DNA of 64,000 nt, taken from contig NZ_CP182236.1 in the NCBI RefSeq assembly GCF_048077055.1, positions 992,001-1,056,000 of the forward strand, in the 5' to 3' direction. Of this stretch, positions 26,002 through 35,330 are shown piece by piece (within the stretch, counting starts at the first letter, position 1; each line of letters opens with the position of its first letter). Below the pieces are notes generated by a model. That model was not told the origin of the DNA. It saw nothing but the letters and a program-made list of their open reading frames with translations, and did no database searches. Source of the stretch: Egbenema bharatensis. Lineage in GTDB: Bacteria; Cyanobacteriota; Cyanobacteriia; Elainellales; Elainellaceae. A program made the position numbers and the translations under genes.

Positions 26002-26248
26002 GGCGATGAAATCCCCTGGTGTGGTAAAAAACGTCGCCAATCCTCAGGAATCTGGCGTGACCGAGCGGTGATGACAACACCACTCAGCCACTAACCCGAC
26101 AGACAAGTTACCAGCGAGTCTGTACAGGCTGGGGTCTATTTTAGCTAAGGTTATAACCAAGGGTTTAGATCAAGGCTAGGAGTGATTCTGGTTTGGTGGG
26201 GAAAACTGGGTTCCTGAGTTTCTTCCCCTAAACAAAGGAATTCTTTTC

Positions 26249-26491
26249 ATGACAGGCGAAAACTTCATATTCAACTCCGGCAGCGAATTCGACTCGTTGC
26301 CGAATCAAGGGTTGCCCAACCGGGAATCGATCAAATTAGTGGCGATCGGTTCCCATGAAGGCGTGAATGAGATCATCCATCAACTGCACGTCCTCAACGT
26401 CCGGGATGCCACCACCTGGAGCCGCTTTCTCCCAACTCCCAACCCGAATGAAGTGATGAAAATCAATACCCACTACCGCATCCGGAGGTAA
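26249..26491 (+). CDS. small conserved cyanobacterial protein of unknown function
   Basis: 80 residues: KLVAIGSHEGVNEIIHQLHVLNVRDATTWSRFLPTPNPNEVMKINTHYRIRR. The pattern (a short beta-alpha-beta start, then W-S-x-LPTPNPNEVM) is one I recall from many small cyanobacterial proteins without a function. AAAGGAA lies nine bases before the ATG. The TAA stop is directly followed by a palindromic repeat element. Confidence 0.7.
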   Translation: MTGENFIFNSGSEFDSLPNQGLPNRESIKLVAIGSHEGVNEIIHQLHVLNVRDATTWSRFLPTPNPNEVMKINTHYRIRR

Positions 26492-26590
26492 GGATAGAAA
26501 CCAAATAAGCTGAAACTCTTGTGGGGTGGGCATCTTGCCCGCCCAGTGAACGAGGCAAAACGATCGCTCAGGTTGTTTAATCCACAATCG
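26492..26590. repeat. palindromic MITE-like element, copy 3, flush with a stop codon
   Basis: Begins GGATAG at the base after the TAA of the gene at 26249. Core GTGGGCATCTTGCCCGCCC, left arm AACCAAATAAGCTG, right arm CAGGTTGTTTAATCC. It fills the gap to the convergent pentapeptide gene and could serve as a bidirectional transcription-stop hairpin. Confidence 0.75.
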
Positions 26591-26610
26591 TTAATTGTAT
26601 TTGTCCTCTC

Positions 26611-28731
26611 TCACCACGCTAATAGAGAGACGATCGCAGGCAATAATTTACTACAAGCCTCCGCCAGTTTGGCAGCATCGGGGAGAGCGGCGACGGTTCC
26701 TTTGAGGATCTTCACGGACGTATTGGCGAGTTTCTTGAGGGTGCTGTCCTGGGGATTTTGTCCGGCTTTGGCCAGGGTGTTAACCTGTTCTAATGCCTCG
26801 GACTTGTCCGTATCTGGTAGATTGGGGTCTTGCTCAATCGCCTGCTGCAACTGAGTTAAGAGATCCGCTAACTGGGCCGCTTCGGGGCGGGTAGTTTTCA
26901 GTTGGTGGATAGTATTGCTGACGTTGCCGCTAATTTCGCCCAAATTGAGGGTGCTGCCCGTGAGGTTGATGTCTCGTCCTGCGTTGATATTGCGGCTTTG
27001 GTCGGTGCTGTCGTTCATGGCTTTACTCTCGGCGGATGCCTTTACTTCAACGGTAACAGGTCGGTTTGCCATCATTTGCACAATTTTTGTCATCTCGGCA
27101 CTTTGCTGGCGGTAGATAATAATTTGATCGTCTTTGGCTTGCAGTTCGGCATGGTACTTGGCTTCGAGGGCCTGCAATGCCAGTTCATAGATTTGGTTAA
27201 ATTCGCTGTGGATCTTTTCTTTGTTGGCATCGGGGGGAACGTTGACCCGGGCGACGACCACGCCATCCCCTTTGTTTTCGATACTCTGGATTGCTAATTC
27301 AGTGCCTTCGTTTTCCACCTGCACCTGCTGGAAGGCAGCGACAAACGCTTTCCAGTCCACGCCATTCCGAAAGATCAAATCAACAGTACTCAGCACCTCC
27401 TGGAAAAGTTTGGTAAATTCTCCGGGGGCAAAGTTTCCACTGCTGGGGCGGCGTTCTTGCTGTTGTCGCATCAGGTAAAGGTATTGGCAGTCTACCGCTT
27501 CTAAAACAGTGGTGTGATCAATGTTCCAGGCTTCGATGCAGGCTCCGGTAAGGTGCGCTCTAGTCAGGTCGGTTCCCAGCAACAGGGCTTCCCGGAGGTT
27601 GGCTTCTCGCAAGTCTGCTTGCTGCAAGTTGGCTTCACTCAGGTCTGCCCATTGCAAATTCGCCTGATTCAGGTTCGCCCCAGATAGGTTCGCTCCTCGG
27701 AAATCGGCTTTCACGTAGGATTTTTTGTACCCATTACGGCTGACAAGCAGATCCCGAACGGCAGCATTTGCCAGGATGGAATTGCCTACTCTGGCCCGAT
27801 CGAGCTTGTTCACCTCCTGCCAGCACACCTGATCGAGAATGGTTTGTTTCTGGCGGGAAGCCTGGAAGTTCGTACTTTTCAGTTTTGCTCCGGTAAAGTT
27901 TGCCCCGGTTAGATCGGCTCCACAGAAGCTGGTTCCGCCCATTGCGCCAAAGGCAATCCCAAAGAGACGCACCAGGGCAAATTTTTCATCCCCCTTGAGG
28001 GCCCGGCGTGCCATGTACAGGCTAAACAGCACCGTCAAGACTGTGCCTGCAATTGCGACTGCGACTGCGCTGGCACCTATCACTATGCCTGCGACTGCGA
28101 CTGCGACTGCAAATGAAATCATGACTACTACTGAAAATGAGCGCGCGCCTACGCCTGCGACTACGGATGAAAATGCGAATGCGAACGAGGCTGCCCCTCC
28201 GACCACGGATGCAACTGTAAATGTGATCGTGCCTGCAAATGAGGATGTGACTGCGCCTCCGACTACGAATGCAACCGTAAACGAGATCATGCCTGCAAAT
28301 GAGAACGCGACTGCGATCGTCATTATTGCTTTGGTTGTCAAACCTTGACGGGCAATTATCCAGAAAGTGGCAGCAATGACAAAAAGCATTGCCAAGGCAG
28401 GGATTATTGTGAAATCTCTAACTATACTCGGCTCGAAAAGAACAAATAAAAAAACAGCGTTGAACAACACTGCTACAAAGTTGAAAACAACCGACAAAAC
28501 GAATGACAGGATGAGTTGCACCCCCCACCATCGCTTTTGCACCCCCGCTTTCGCCCCTGAAAAGTTCGCCCCCTGCAAATTAGCATCAGTAAAATTCGTC
28601 CCGCGAATATCCGCCTCGCTGAAGTCTGCCCCTGCCAGATCTTTACCCTTAAAGGATTTTCCCCGCAGGTCAAGTCTGCGGAAATCTCGGTTTCCGGCAG
28701 CATAGCGGTTTAATACCTCTTTGGCATTCAT
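26611..28731 (-). CDS. large pentapeptide-repeat membrane protein
   Basis: 706 residues in five parts: (1) pentapeptide repeats, residues 15-60 (LDLRGKSFKGKDLAGADFSEADIRG); (2) a membrane domain, about 70-250, with glycine-zipper-like helices built from a 20-residue internal repeat (two copies of SFAG-x-I-x-FTVA-x-VVGGA); (3) more pentapeptide repeats, about 270-420 (ANLSGANLNQANLQWADLSEANLQQADL); (4) a helical, coiled-coil-like part with KFVAAF and QALEAKYHAELQAKDDQII; (5) a short NINAGRDINLTGSTLNLGEI beta motif and helical tail. Function unknown; membrane scaffold or effector-type roles are guesses. The repeat DNA at 28050-28320 is strongly biased (CTGCGACTGCG runs). Confidence 0.85.
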   Translation of the reverse strand: MNAKEVLNRYAAGNRDFRRLDLRGKSFKGKDLAGADFSEADIRGTNFTDANLQGANFSGAKAGVQKRWWGVQLILSFVLSVVFNFVAVLFNAVFLFVLFEPSIVRDFTIIPALAMLFVIAATFWIIARQGLTTKAIMTIAVAFSFAGMISFTVAFVVGGAVTSSFAGTITFTVASVVGGAASFAFAFSSVVAGVGARSFSVVVMISFAVAVAVAGIVIGASAVAVAIAGTVLTVLFSLYMARRALKGDEKFALVRLFGIAFGAMGGTSFCGADLTGANFTGAKLKSTNFQASRQKQTILDQVCWQEVNKLDRARVGNSILANAAVRDLLVSRNGYKKSYVKADFRGANLSGANLNQANLQWADLSEANLQQADLREANLREALLLGTDLTRAHLTGACIEAWNIDHTTVLEAVDCQYLYLMRQQQERRPSSGNFAPGEFTKLFQEVLSTVDLIFRNGVDWKAFVAAFQQVQVENEGTELAIQSIENKGDGVVVARVNVPPDANKEKIHSEFNQIYELALQALEAKYHAELQAKDDQIIIYRQQSAEMTKIVQMMANRPVTVEVKASAESKAMNDSTDQSRNINAGRDINLTGSTLNLGEISGNVSNTIHQLKTTRPEAAQLADLLTQLQQAIEQDPNLPDTDKSEALEQVNTLAKAGQNPQDSTLKKLANTSVKILKGTVAALPDAAKLAEACSKLLPAIVSLLAW

Positions 28732-29098
28732 GGCATAGACTTTGGGGAGAACCGCAAGGGGGCATTTTTATCTATTTCAATATAATTACCGCAGTGAGGC
28801 AAGAAATTCCGCAAAAAGGTAAATTAATCCTCAAATCTTGCACCTTTTCTAACCCCCTGCCCTCGAATCATTTTGGAACTGCTCGCTGAAGTCCGTTCAA
28901 ACAAAATGACTTTTTCGTCAGGAAAGGCTTTTAATCCATTTATGCAGGTAGGGGCGATTCGTGAATTGCCCCCACTCAGAATCAGGGCAGGCTAGATGCC
29001 TACCCCACAAGAAATCTGCTGAAGCAAAACGATCGCCCTTTGCAGTTGATCCTGGCAAGGACAGGTACTCTACTTGAGATGTAAAACCTTTCGTATAG
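28732..29098. other. intergenic region with dispersed-repeat fragments
   Basis: A GGGGCGATTCGTGAATTGCCCC hairpin-like repeat lies at about 28949-28971 and a diverged palindrome core (CAGGCTAGATGCCTACCCCACAAG) at about 28986-29012. The rest shows no recognised feature. Confidence 0.55.
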
Positions 29099-29296
29099 CT
29101 ATTTCCGCCCCAAAGCCTGCTGAATTTTACTAATCTGAGCCTCTGCATCTCCACCTTGCTCAAAGGCTTTCCAGGCATCGGCAATTAGGGCGTTCAGAGA
29201 TTGCATTTGATCAGGCGGTAAATAGTCGAAGTCACCAACATCAAAAGCTTGAGCGATCGAAGCGAGATATTCTTCCTGCTGTGCGCGACTAGCCAT
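29099..29296 (-). CDS. small acidic protein, hypothetical
   Basis: 65 residues from the ATG at 29296 (GGAAGA about eight bases upstream; a TTG five codons earlier is less likely). Composition is acidic and helical: QQEEYLASIAQAFDVGDFDYLPPDQMQSLNALIADAWKAFEQGGDAEAQISKIQQALG. No membrane or signal segment. I do not recognise the family; coding-like composition and ribosome-binding site support it. Confidence 0.55.
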   Translation of the reverse strand: MASRAQQEEYLASIAQAFDVGDFDYLPPDQMQSLNALIADAWKAFEQGGDAEAQISKIQQALGRK

Positions 29297-29553
29297 GCTC
29301 TGATCTTCCAAAACATTAAACCAACTTTACCACCTTGCGAATCAAGCTACCTACCCCCAATTGTCTATTCATCTAAAAGCCGATCAGTTTCAATGCACTT
29401 TCAATGCACTCAAAGATTGGGAACACACACCCACATATCGGGTGCTTTTACCTGCATTTTCAGGCAAACCCGACTTAAACCAACCTCTACTGCTTGTAAA
29501 CCTCCCTTTCGTTACAGTAGCAATATAGCGCGTTTACCAGGAGTGCCCCCTCT

Positions 29554-30777
29554 ATGTCCGATCGCCCCTATGATGTTGTCCTCTATGGTGCCAGTGGTTT
29601 TGTCGGGAAACAAACCGTCCAATACTTTGCCCGCCATCCGGGTTCTGAATCACTGCATTGGGCGATCGCCGGACGTAACCGCCAGAAGCTAGAAGCCGTC
29701 AGAGATGAGGTGGGTGTCACCGTAGATGTATTAGTTGCCGACAGCCAGGATCAACCGGCGATCGACAACATCGTGTCTCAAACACGGGTACTCCTGACCA
29801 CAGCCGGGCCCTTTGCCCTCTACGGCAATACCCTGGTTGATGCCTGTGTCCGCTTCAAAACCCATTATGTCGATATCACCGGAGAAACGCCCTGGGTTAG
29901 AACCCTGATCGATCGCTATCATGCTCAGGCCGCAGTAGATGGTACTCGTATCATTCCCTGTTGTGGTTTTGATTCTATTCCGTCCGACCTCGGCACCTAT
30001 CTGGTTGTTCGTCACCTACAAGAGCAATTGAATCTGTCTTGCAAGCAGGTACAGGGCTATTTTCAGGCCTATGGCGGGTTTAATGGCGGCACCTTAGCCT
30101 CTGCTTTCAATCTCTATGACTCAGCAGGAATTACACAGATAAATGATCCCTTTCTGCTGAATCCGTCTACATCACACACCCAAGCTGAAGTTGAACAGAA
30201 CCGCGACCCGAAAGCCCCATCCTTTGATCCAGACCTCCAGACCTGGGTGGCTCCCTTCTTCATGGGAGCTGTAAATACCCGCGTTGTTCGCCGCAGCAGT
30301 GCTCTATATGATCAGTGGCAAGAGCCTTATGGTTCAGACTTTAGCTATCAGGAGTATCTCAAGTTTGATCAACCACTGGCATGGCTGAAAGCAACTGGGG
30401 TCACCGCAGGTCTTGCCCTGTTTGCCGGTGCGCTACAACAACCTCAACTGCGATCGCTCTTTCAACCCATCCTGCCCCAACCGGGAAGCGGCCCTTCAGA
30501 ACAAAAAATGGATGAGGGCTGGTTCTCCTGTGAATTAGTGGGCACTGCCACAGATGGCCGCAAGCTGCGGGGACTGATTCAGGATCAGGGAGATCCTGGC
30601 AATCGAGCAACCGTTAAATTCGTTTGTGAATCAGCATTAAGCCTGGCACTCGCAACGGATGAGCTGCCAGGGGGGCAGGCAAGGGGCGGCATTCTGACCC
30701 CAGCAACAGGGTTGGGTCAGGTTCTGGCAAAACGGTTACGTCAGGCAGGAATGACCGTCAGCATAGATTTGTTTTGA
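29554..30777 (+). CDS. saccharopine dehydrogenase-like / trans-acting enoyl reductase family protein
   Basis: 407 residues. The Rossmann start YDVVLYGASGFVGKQTVQYFARH, then VLLTTAGPFALYGNTLVDACVRFKTHYVDITGE and IIPCCGFDSIPSDLG, identify the saccharopine-dehydrogenase-like reductases related to mycobacterial trans-acting enoyl reductase. Cyanobacterial members are uncharacterised and may reduce lipid or prenyl substrates. Its TGA stop and the TGA of the convergent PRC-barrel gene lie side by side within one TGATCA palindrome, leaving no spacer. Confidence 0.88.
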   Translation: MSDRPYDVVLYGASGFVGKQTVQYFARHPGSESLHWAIAGRNRQKLEAVRDEVGVTVDVLVADSQDQPAIDNIVSQTRVLLTTAGPFALYGNTLVDACVRFKTHYVDITGETPWVRTLIDRYHAQAAVDGTRIIPCCGFDSIPSDLGTYLVVRHLQEQLNLSCKQVQGYFQAYGGFNGGTLASAFNLYDSAGITQINDPFLLNPSTSHTQAEVEQNRDPKAPSFDPDLQTWVAPFFMGAVNTRVVRRSSALYDQWQEPYGSDFSYQEYLKFDQPLAWLKATGVTAGLALFAGALQQPQLRSLFQPILPQPGSGPSEQKMDEGWFSCELVGTATDGRKLRGLIQDQGDPGNRATVKFVCESALSLALATDELPGGQARGGILTPATGLGQVLAKRLRQAGMTVSIDLF

Positions 30778-32271
30778 TCAGATCCAGGGTTCATCATCGT
30801 CCTCTTCATCATCCTCATCATTTAGATCTTCTGCGTCATTCTGATTCTTAGATTGATCTAAATTGTTCTCTCGATCGCTCTCAAAATTACTATCTGATTC
30901 ATTCTCAAACTCATCCTCAAACTCATCCTCAAACTCGTCTTTAAGCTCATCAGACAACCGATCGCCTGCCATCTCCGAATCGATCGAATCATCAGTAACC
31001 CTCGCCCCCGACCTTGAAGCAGCTTGGCGATCGGATTTCTCATCCAGCGTCAATTCACCCCAAACATCATCCCACTCATCGTCATCCCATACATCTGGCT
31101 CACCCTTTACGTCTTCATGCTTCACGTCTTCAGGCTTCACCTCCTCACCCTTCACCGCTTCACCCGTCCCAACCTCCTGCCCATCAACCTCCTCACTCCT
31201 CACTCCCTCACTCCTCACTCCCTCACTCCCCGCTCCCTCACTCCTCACTCCCTCACTCCCCACTCCCTCACTCCTCACTCCCTCACTCCCCACTCCCTCA
31301 CTCCTCACTCCCTCAACCCAATCCCCCGTCTGCTCCAAAACCACCCCAATTCCCTCTTCCACCTGCTGACTCAAACCCTGCGTCCGTTGCTTCACCTGCT
31401 CCGCCACCGTCTGACTCTTACTGCGGAGGCGATCGACCCAATCCTGCGGGAATTCCTGAAGCCGTTCATCCAGAACTTTCACCTTTTGCTTCGCCTCTTG
31501 CGTGAATTGCTGCGATCGTTCCTTGGCTTCCTGAGTGAATTGCTGCGATCGTTCCTGAGTTTGCTGCGTGAACTCCTGGGTTTGTTGAGTGATTTCCTGG
31601 AAGCGTTCTTTGGTGCCAGATGTGATTCGGTTGGCCCGTCGAGTGATCGATCGCCACTCAAAAGCAGCCTCCTCCCGGACAAATTCCCTGACATCCGTTA
31701 ACTTTTGGACAATCCCCTCTCGATCGAGGTGCAACGTCGGGACGACTGAAGCTGCTACCAGCACCCGGTTCTCGTTAATGTTGAGAATTTTGGCCGGCGG
31801 AAGCTGATAAATATCCCCCAAAATTCCCGATAGTCCGTTCGAGACAAACAGGTAGTGAACAATCTTGCCATTCTTCAGCTTAAACAGACAGTCGTTAATT
31901 TTGCCAATCCGCTCCTGAGGGGCAGCCTCCGGTGTATCCCCATCCGCCCGCCAGACCTCATACTGAAGCAACGATTCCAGCACCCGCACCCGCTCCGCAT
32001 CCGTGGCATCTGGTGGAGAATGCACCAGAATACTGTTGTCCTGAAACTCCGCAACTTGGGCCAGACGATAGGCAAATTTTTTATTGCCCAAAAAGCCAGA
32101 CTTACAAACAAACCCCAACACCCGATGGATCGGTGGATACATCCACAGCACCTCCACCCGCCCCATCTCCACCCGCGAATCTCGATCGATCACCAGCCGA
32201 TTCATCAGATCGCTCTGCCGCATTGTCTTAATTGGGTCTGTCATATGCCCTTTTTTCGCCTCAGTCCTCAT
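30778..32271 (-). CDS. PRC-barrel domain protein with expanded low-complexity C-terminus
   Basis: 497 residues. Two PRC-barrel-like segments (about residues 20-90 and 120-190: LMNRLVIDRDSRVEMGRVEVLWMYPPIHRVLGFVCKSG and GKINDCLFKLKNGKIVHYLFVSNG) are followed by a long helical Gln/Arg/Glu region (repeats of TQERSQQFTQEAK), an S-E-G-V-R/G repeat encoded by 31189-31316, and a highly acidic tail. PRC-barrel proteins in photosynthetic organisms bind protein or membrane partners. A second ATG at 32244 is possible. The SEGVR/SEGVG repeat is built from the intergenic heptamer sequence of this genome. Confidence 0.82.
   Translation of the reverse strand: MRTEAKKGHMTDPIKTMRQSDLMNRLVIDRDSRVEMGRVEVLWMYPPIHRVLGFVCKSGFLGNKKFAYRLAQVAEFQDNSILVHSPPDATDAERVRVLESLLQYEVWRADGDTPEAAPQERIGKINDCLFKLKNGKIVHYLFVSNGLSGILGDIYQLPPAKILNINENRVLVAASVVPTLHLDREGIVQKLTDVREFVREEAAFEWRSITRRANRITSGTKERFQEITQQTQEFTQQTQERSQQFTQEAKERSQQFTQEAKQKVKVLDERLQEFPQDWVDRLRSKSQTVAEQVKQRTQGLSQQVEEGIGVVLEQTGDWVEGVRSEGVGSEGVRSEGVGSEGVRSEGAGSEGVRSEGVRSEEVDGQEVGTGEAVKGEEVKPEDVKHEDVKGEPDVWDDDEWDDVWGELTLDEKSDRQAASRSGARVTDDSIDSEMAGDRLSDELKDEFEDEFEDEFENESDSNFESDRENNLDQSKNQNDAEDLNDEDDEEDDDEPWI
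31189..31316. repeat. heptamer-derived coding minisatellite, period 15 nt (7+8)
   Basis: Alternating ACTCCTC (7) and ACTCCCTC (8) or ACTCCCC and ACTCCCTC units repeat about eight times inside the PRC-barrel gene. Seven plus eight gives 15 nt, so the reading frame survives each added pair and encodes SEGVR or SEGVG. Intergenic arrays of the same sequence use pure 7-nt periods. Confidence 0.85.
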
Positions 32272-32395
32272 CCCATCTTATTTTGGATTTTAGATTGGCG
32301 ATTTTGGATTGAAAAAACCTGACCTTTAAAGGGTGCACCAGATTTTCCCCTGTCGCTTGCCCTGCTTCCAACACTATTGTTGAGAACTGCACCTA

Positions 32396-32530
32396 CATCT
32401 GAGGGACGCACAGCAGTGCGCCCCTACCAGGGACTCCTGACTCCTGACTCCTGACCTCCTCACTCCTCACCCCTCACCCCTCACTCCTCACTCCCCATTC
32501 CCCATTCCCCATTCCCCACTCCTCGCTCCA
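32396..32530. repeat. hairpin repeat and heptamer array between PRC-barrel and ligase-like genes
   Basis: A GGACGCACAGCAGTGCGCCCC hairpin repeat (about 32402-32423) is followed by CTCCTGA and CTCACTC/CCCATTC heptamers up to about 32530. The last heptamers form the 3' end of the ligase-like gene, including its stop codon. The remainder of 32272-32395 shows no feature. Confidence 0.8.
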
Positions 32531-33831
32531 TCCACCCCCACCAACACCATCCAATTCAACGCATTCACCCGCGCATCGTAGAGGGTGACATCAAACAGGG
32601 CAAAGGCAATACAGCTAGTGAACGCCAGCAGATACGCCAGGAGGAGAGCCTTATGAGTCGGAATCAGGGCTTTGGAGCTAAACGATCGCACGCCGCAAAA
32701 GCAAACATAACCCACCCAAACCGTAAAACCGATCGCCACGAAGATTCCGCCATCTGCCAGCATCATCAGCCAAAAGTTATGGGGATGCACCACATCAGCA
32801 CATTCCACCGGAATTACAGGGAGAGTTCGTTGGGCTAAACAATCTGGATAGGCACTCAGCAACCGTTCGGGAAACTGAAACTTATAGTTCCCCAGCCCCC
32901 AGCCAAACCAGGGTCGATCGCGCCACAAATCCAGAGCAATGCCCCATAGCCGCAGTCGAGGATCATCAGCCCAGGTCGTGGGCAGGAGCGATCGTCCGCC
33001 AATGCCAAATACGGCTGCACCCGTCAAAATGCTGATGACTCCGGCTGTAACCGCCAGCCAAACCCGCCGACTGACACGCAGGAACCGGCCCCAGCACAGC
33101 CCAAACCCCATCAGTTGCAGCACTGCGACCACCAAGCCATTCCGAGAACCAGAGCAGAACACTCCAATCAGGCTGGAGTAGGTTCCCAGGTAAAGTAGCT
33201 TTGTCAGGTGGGGGGATTGAACAAAGGGCGGCGATCGATCGAACCGTTGACAGGTCGCTTGATACAGGATCAGTCCCAACCCCAAGCCCAGGATAATCAC
33301 CAAATAACTGGCCAGGGCATTGGGATGATTAAACATGACCGTAGCCCGCCCAAAATGAGGACGATCGCGCACCCAGTCCACAAAGGGAATCCGCCGCATC
33401 GGTCGAGGAATCCAGTTCGATCGCAGAATGTATTCCCCCAGGGCAATCAGATTAATTGGAATGGCCGTAATCACCAGATCCAGAGCAATCTGCGCCAATC
33501 GCTCTACAGGCTTCAGGATCGATAGAACCACTGCAAAGAAGAGAAAAAACGGCAGAAAGTTGGTGAGTTGCAAAAATGCTTCCCCCCGATCCTCTGCCCC
33601 AATGCAGCTAATCAGCAAAAGTCCGGTTAGTAGCCATAAACCATTACTGGCGATCGGATCAAGACTCGATCGCTTAACAGGTGGTGTGGTTCGACGAAAA
33701 GAACCCGTCAGCCACCGTCCGGCCAGCGTCAGCGTAATCACCCCCAATCCGACCAACCCCAGGTAGGAAAGATAGGGCAAAGTAATAAGGCTGCCCCGCA
33801 AAAGGTTGTAAAGAGATGGGATCGATCGCAT
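32488..33831 (-). CDS. O-antigen ligase / Wzy-like polysaccharide polymerase
   Basis: 447 residues with ten or more membrane helices and a large periplasmic loop. The Wzy_C-type region FNHPNALASYLVIILGLGLGLILY and IALDLWRDRPWFGWGLGNYKF ... VHPHNFWLMMLADGGI is typical of O-antigen ligases. It polymerises or transfers lipid-linked glycan on the outer face of the inner membrane. The final dozen residues (SGEWGMGNGE) come from the genome heptamer repeat and include the TGA stop, so the original C-terminus was probably different. It follows a WbaP-type priming enzyme. Confidence 0.87.
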   Translation of the reverse strand: MRSIPSLYNLLRGSLITLPYLSYLGLVGLGVITLTLAGRWLTGSFRRTTPPVKRSSLDPIASNGLWLLTGLLLISCIGAEDRGEAFLQLTNFLPFFLFFAVVLSILKPVERLAQIALDLVITAIPINLIALGEYILRSNWIPRPMRRIPFVDWVRDRPHFGRATVMFNHPNALASYLVIILGLGLGLILYQATCQRFDRSPPFVQSPHLTKLLYLGTYSSLIGVFCSGSRNGLVVAVLQLMGFGLCWGRFLRVSRRVWLAVTAGVISILTGAAVFGIGGRSLLPTTWADDPRLRLWGIALDLWRDRPWFGWGLGNYKFQFPERLLSAYPDCLAQRTLPVIPVECADVVHPHNFWLMMLADGGIFVAIGFTVWVGYVCFCGVRSFSSKALIPTHKALLLAYLLAFTSCIAFALFDVTLYDARVNALNWMVLVGVDGARSGEWGMGNGE

Positions 33832-33835
33832 ACCT

Positions 33836-33858
33836 CCTCACTCCTCACTCCTCACTCT
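33836..33858. repeat. short ACTCCTC heptamer array
   Basis: Three heptamers between the priming transferase stop (TAG at 33859-33857) and the ligase-like start; the array touches the stop codon. Confidence 0.7.
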
Positions 33859-35301
33859 AATACGCTCCCTCCGCCGTAATCACCACCCAGAGCGTCCGCA
33901 GCAAAATATAGACATCCAGCCAGACCGACCAGTTCCTCACATAATACGCATCCAGATTCACCCGCTCCTCATAGGTAATATTATTTCGTCCAGAAATTTG
34001 CCATAGTCCAGTTAGCCCTGGAATCACCTTTTTGTATAACTCAAACTTACTACCGTATCGCTCCACCTCTTCATCCACGATCGGCCGTGGCCCCACCAGG
34101 CTCATCTCACCCCGCAGAATATTCCAGAGCTGAGGCAGTTCATCCAGACTAGTTCGCCGCAAGAAACGACCGACACGAGTGACGCGGGGGTCATAGCGCA
34201 ATTTGCGATCGCGGATCCAGGCATCCTTCAGTTCAGGGTGTTTATCTAAATAATCCTGAAGGGACTGCTCCGCATCTCTCACCATCGTCCGAAACTTCCA
34301 GGCTTTGAAGTGGTGTCCGCCTTGTCCGATGCGAATTTGGCTATAGAAAATTGGCCCAGACGAATCCAATCTCACCAAAATCGCAATCATCACGATGAGT
34401 GGCAGCAAGATCAAGCCGCCAATCAGGGTCGCCGCTAAATCAATCAAAAACTTAGTCAACCGGGGCCGGGTAACAGCAATCGTTGCCGAACCTCTAACCC
34501 CAGAACACCACCCATATCCTTTGCCGACACCCACAGGCTGGAAAACTCGAACAGATCCGGAATAATCAGCAAATGGGGAAAGGCCGTCGCATATCGCTCC
34601 AGCAAACTCAACAGCCGATCGCGGGGAACCCCAGGCATGGCAACGATCGCATAGGGAATGTGCCGTCGTCGAGCCAGTTCGGGAGCCAGAGCTACTCCCC
34701 CCACCACCGGAACCCCTTCCAACCAACCATGCTTCTCCGGGTCGTCATCCAACACCAGGACAGGCTTCAAGCCAATGCTGGGTCGCTGATGCAGCGTATG
34801 AATCACCATTTCCCCGGTCTTACCGGCCCCCAACAGAATCACCGGATAGCCCCACCAGCGTCGCCGGGCAAACATCGATCGCACTAAGGCGCGGGAAATC
34901 AACACCAGCACAATGGATAGGATCCACGCCAGCAAAAATACGCCGCGATCGTACACTTCCCCTTCCCGCCGAAACAGCAGCGTTGCCGTCAGCACAAAGT
35001 AGATGAGCGTTGTGGACAGACTGGTCCAGCGCAATTCGTCGATCGGGCTAATAGCCACCCCTGGATAAAGCCCCACGACTGCATAGGCCACCACAAATAG
35101 CCCCAGGACAGGAGCCAGTTGCCAATACAGCAGGGGATTGAATTGTTCCTCAAAAAAGACTTGTCGGATGTAGACGCTGATCACCCCGGAAAGACTCAAA
35201 CCCACCAGATCTGCCATAACCATGAAGATAAACGTGGGGGATGAGCGTGTGGAGATACTCAAAGCGGAAAGCGCGGGCTGTAACGTTCGGTTCAGTTGCA
35301 T
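33857..35301 (-). pseudogene. wbaP: polyprenyl glycosylphosphotransferase (WbaP-type priming enzyme), frameshifted
   Basis: Two overlapping readings make one protein of about 480 residues. The upstream part (ATG 35301) has four membrane helices and a CoA-binding-like Rossmann domain (VILLGAGKTGEMVIHTL) and ends prematurely at LEVRQRLLLPGPG. The downstream part, in another frame, has the catalytic bacterial-sugar-transferase domain: FLIDLAATLIGGLILLPLI, SGPIFYSQIRIGQGGHHFKAWKFRTMV, LDELPQLWNILRGEMSLVGPRP, and GLTGLWQISGRN. The join is near 34470 in a GC-rich run; adding one base there restores an LLLP(W)PRLTKFLIDL reading as in intact homologues. It starts exopolysaccharide synthesis by loading a sugar phosphate on undecaprenyl phosphate. 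A real loss would silence this locus. Confidence 0.85.
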
Positions 35302-35330
35302 TGCAATACATTTCTCCTCACGCTAATACT

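Noticed and set aside
26002..26110. HicA toxin gene after the DUF1902 gene
   Set aside because: The only reading starting there is 22 codons long and lacks the HicA GSHxxF-type core.
27839..28705. Long plus-strand open readings opposite the pentapeptide gene
   Set aside because: They mirror the biased repeat DNA of the real gene on the other strand and show Thr/Ala/Asn low complexity without motifs.
31014..31701. Pro/His/Ser/Leu-rich plus-strand readings opposite the PRC-barrel gene
   Set aside because: They are the reverse of the heptamer-derived repeat and Gln-rich codons of the real gene.
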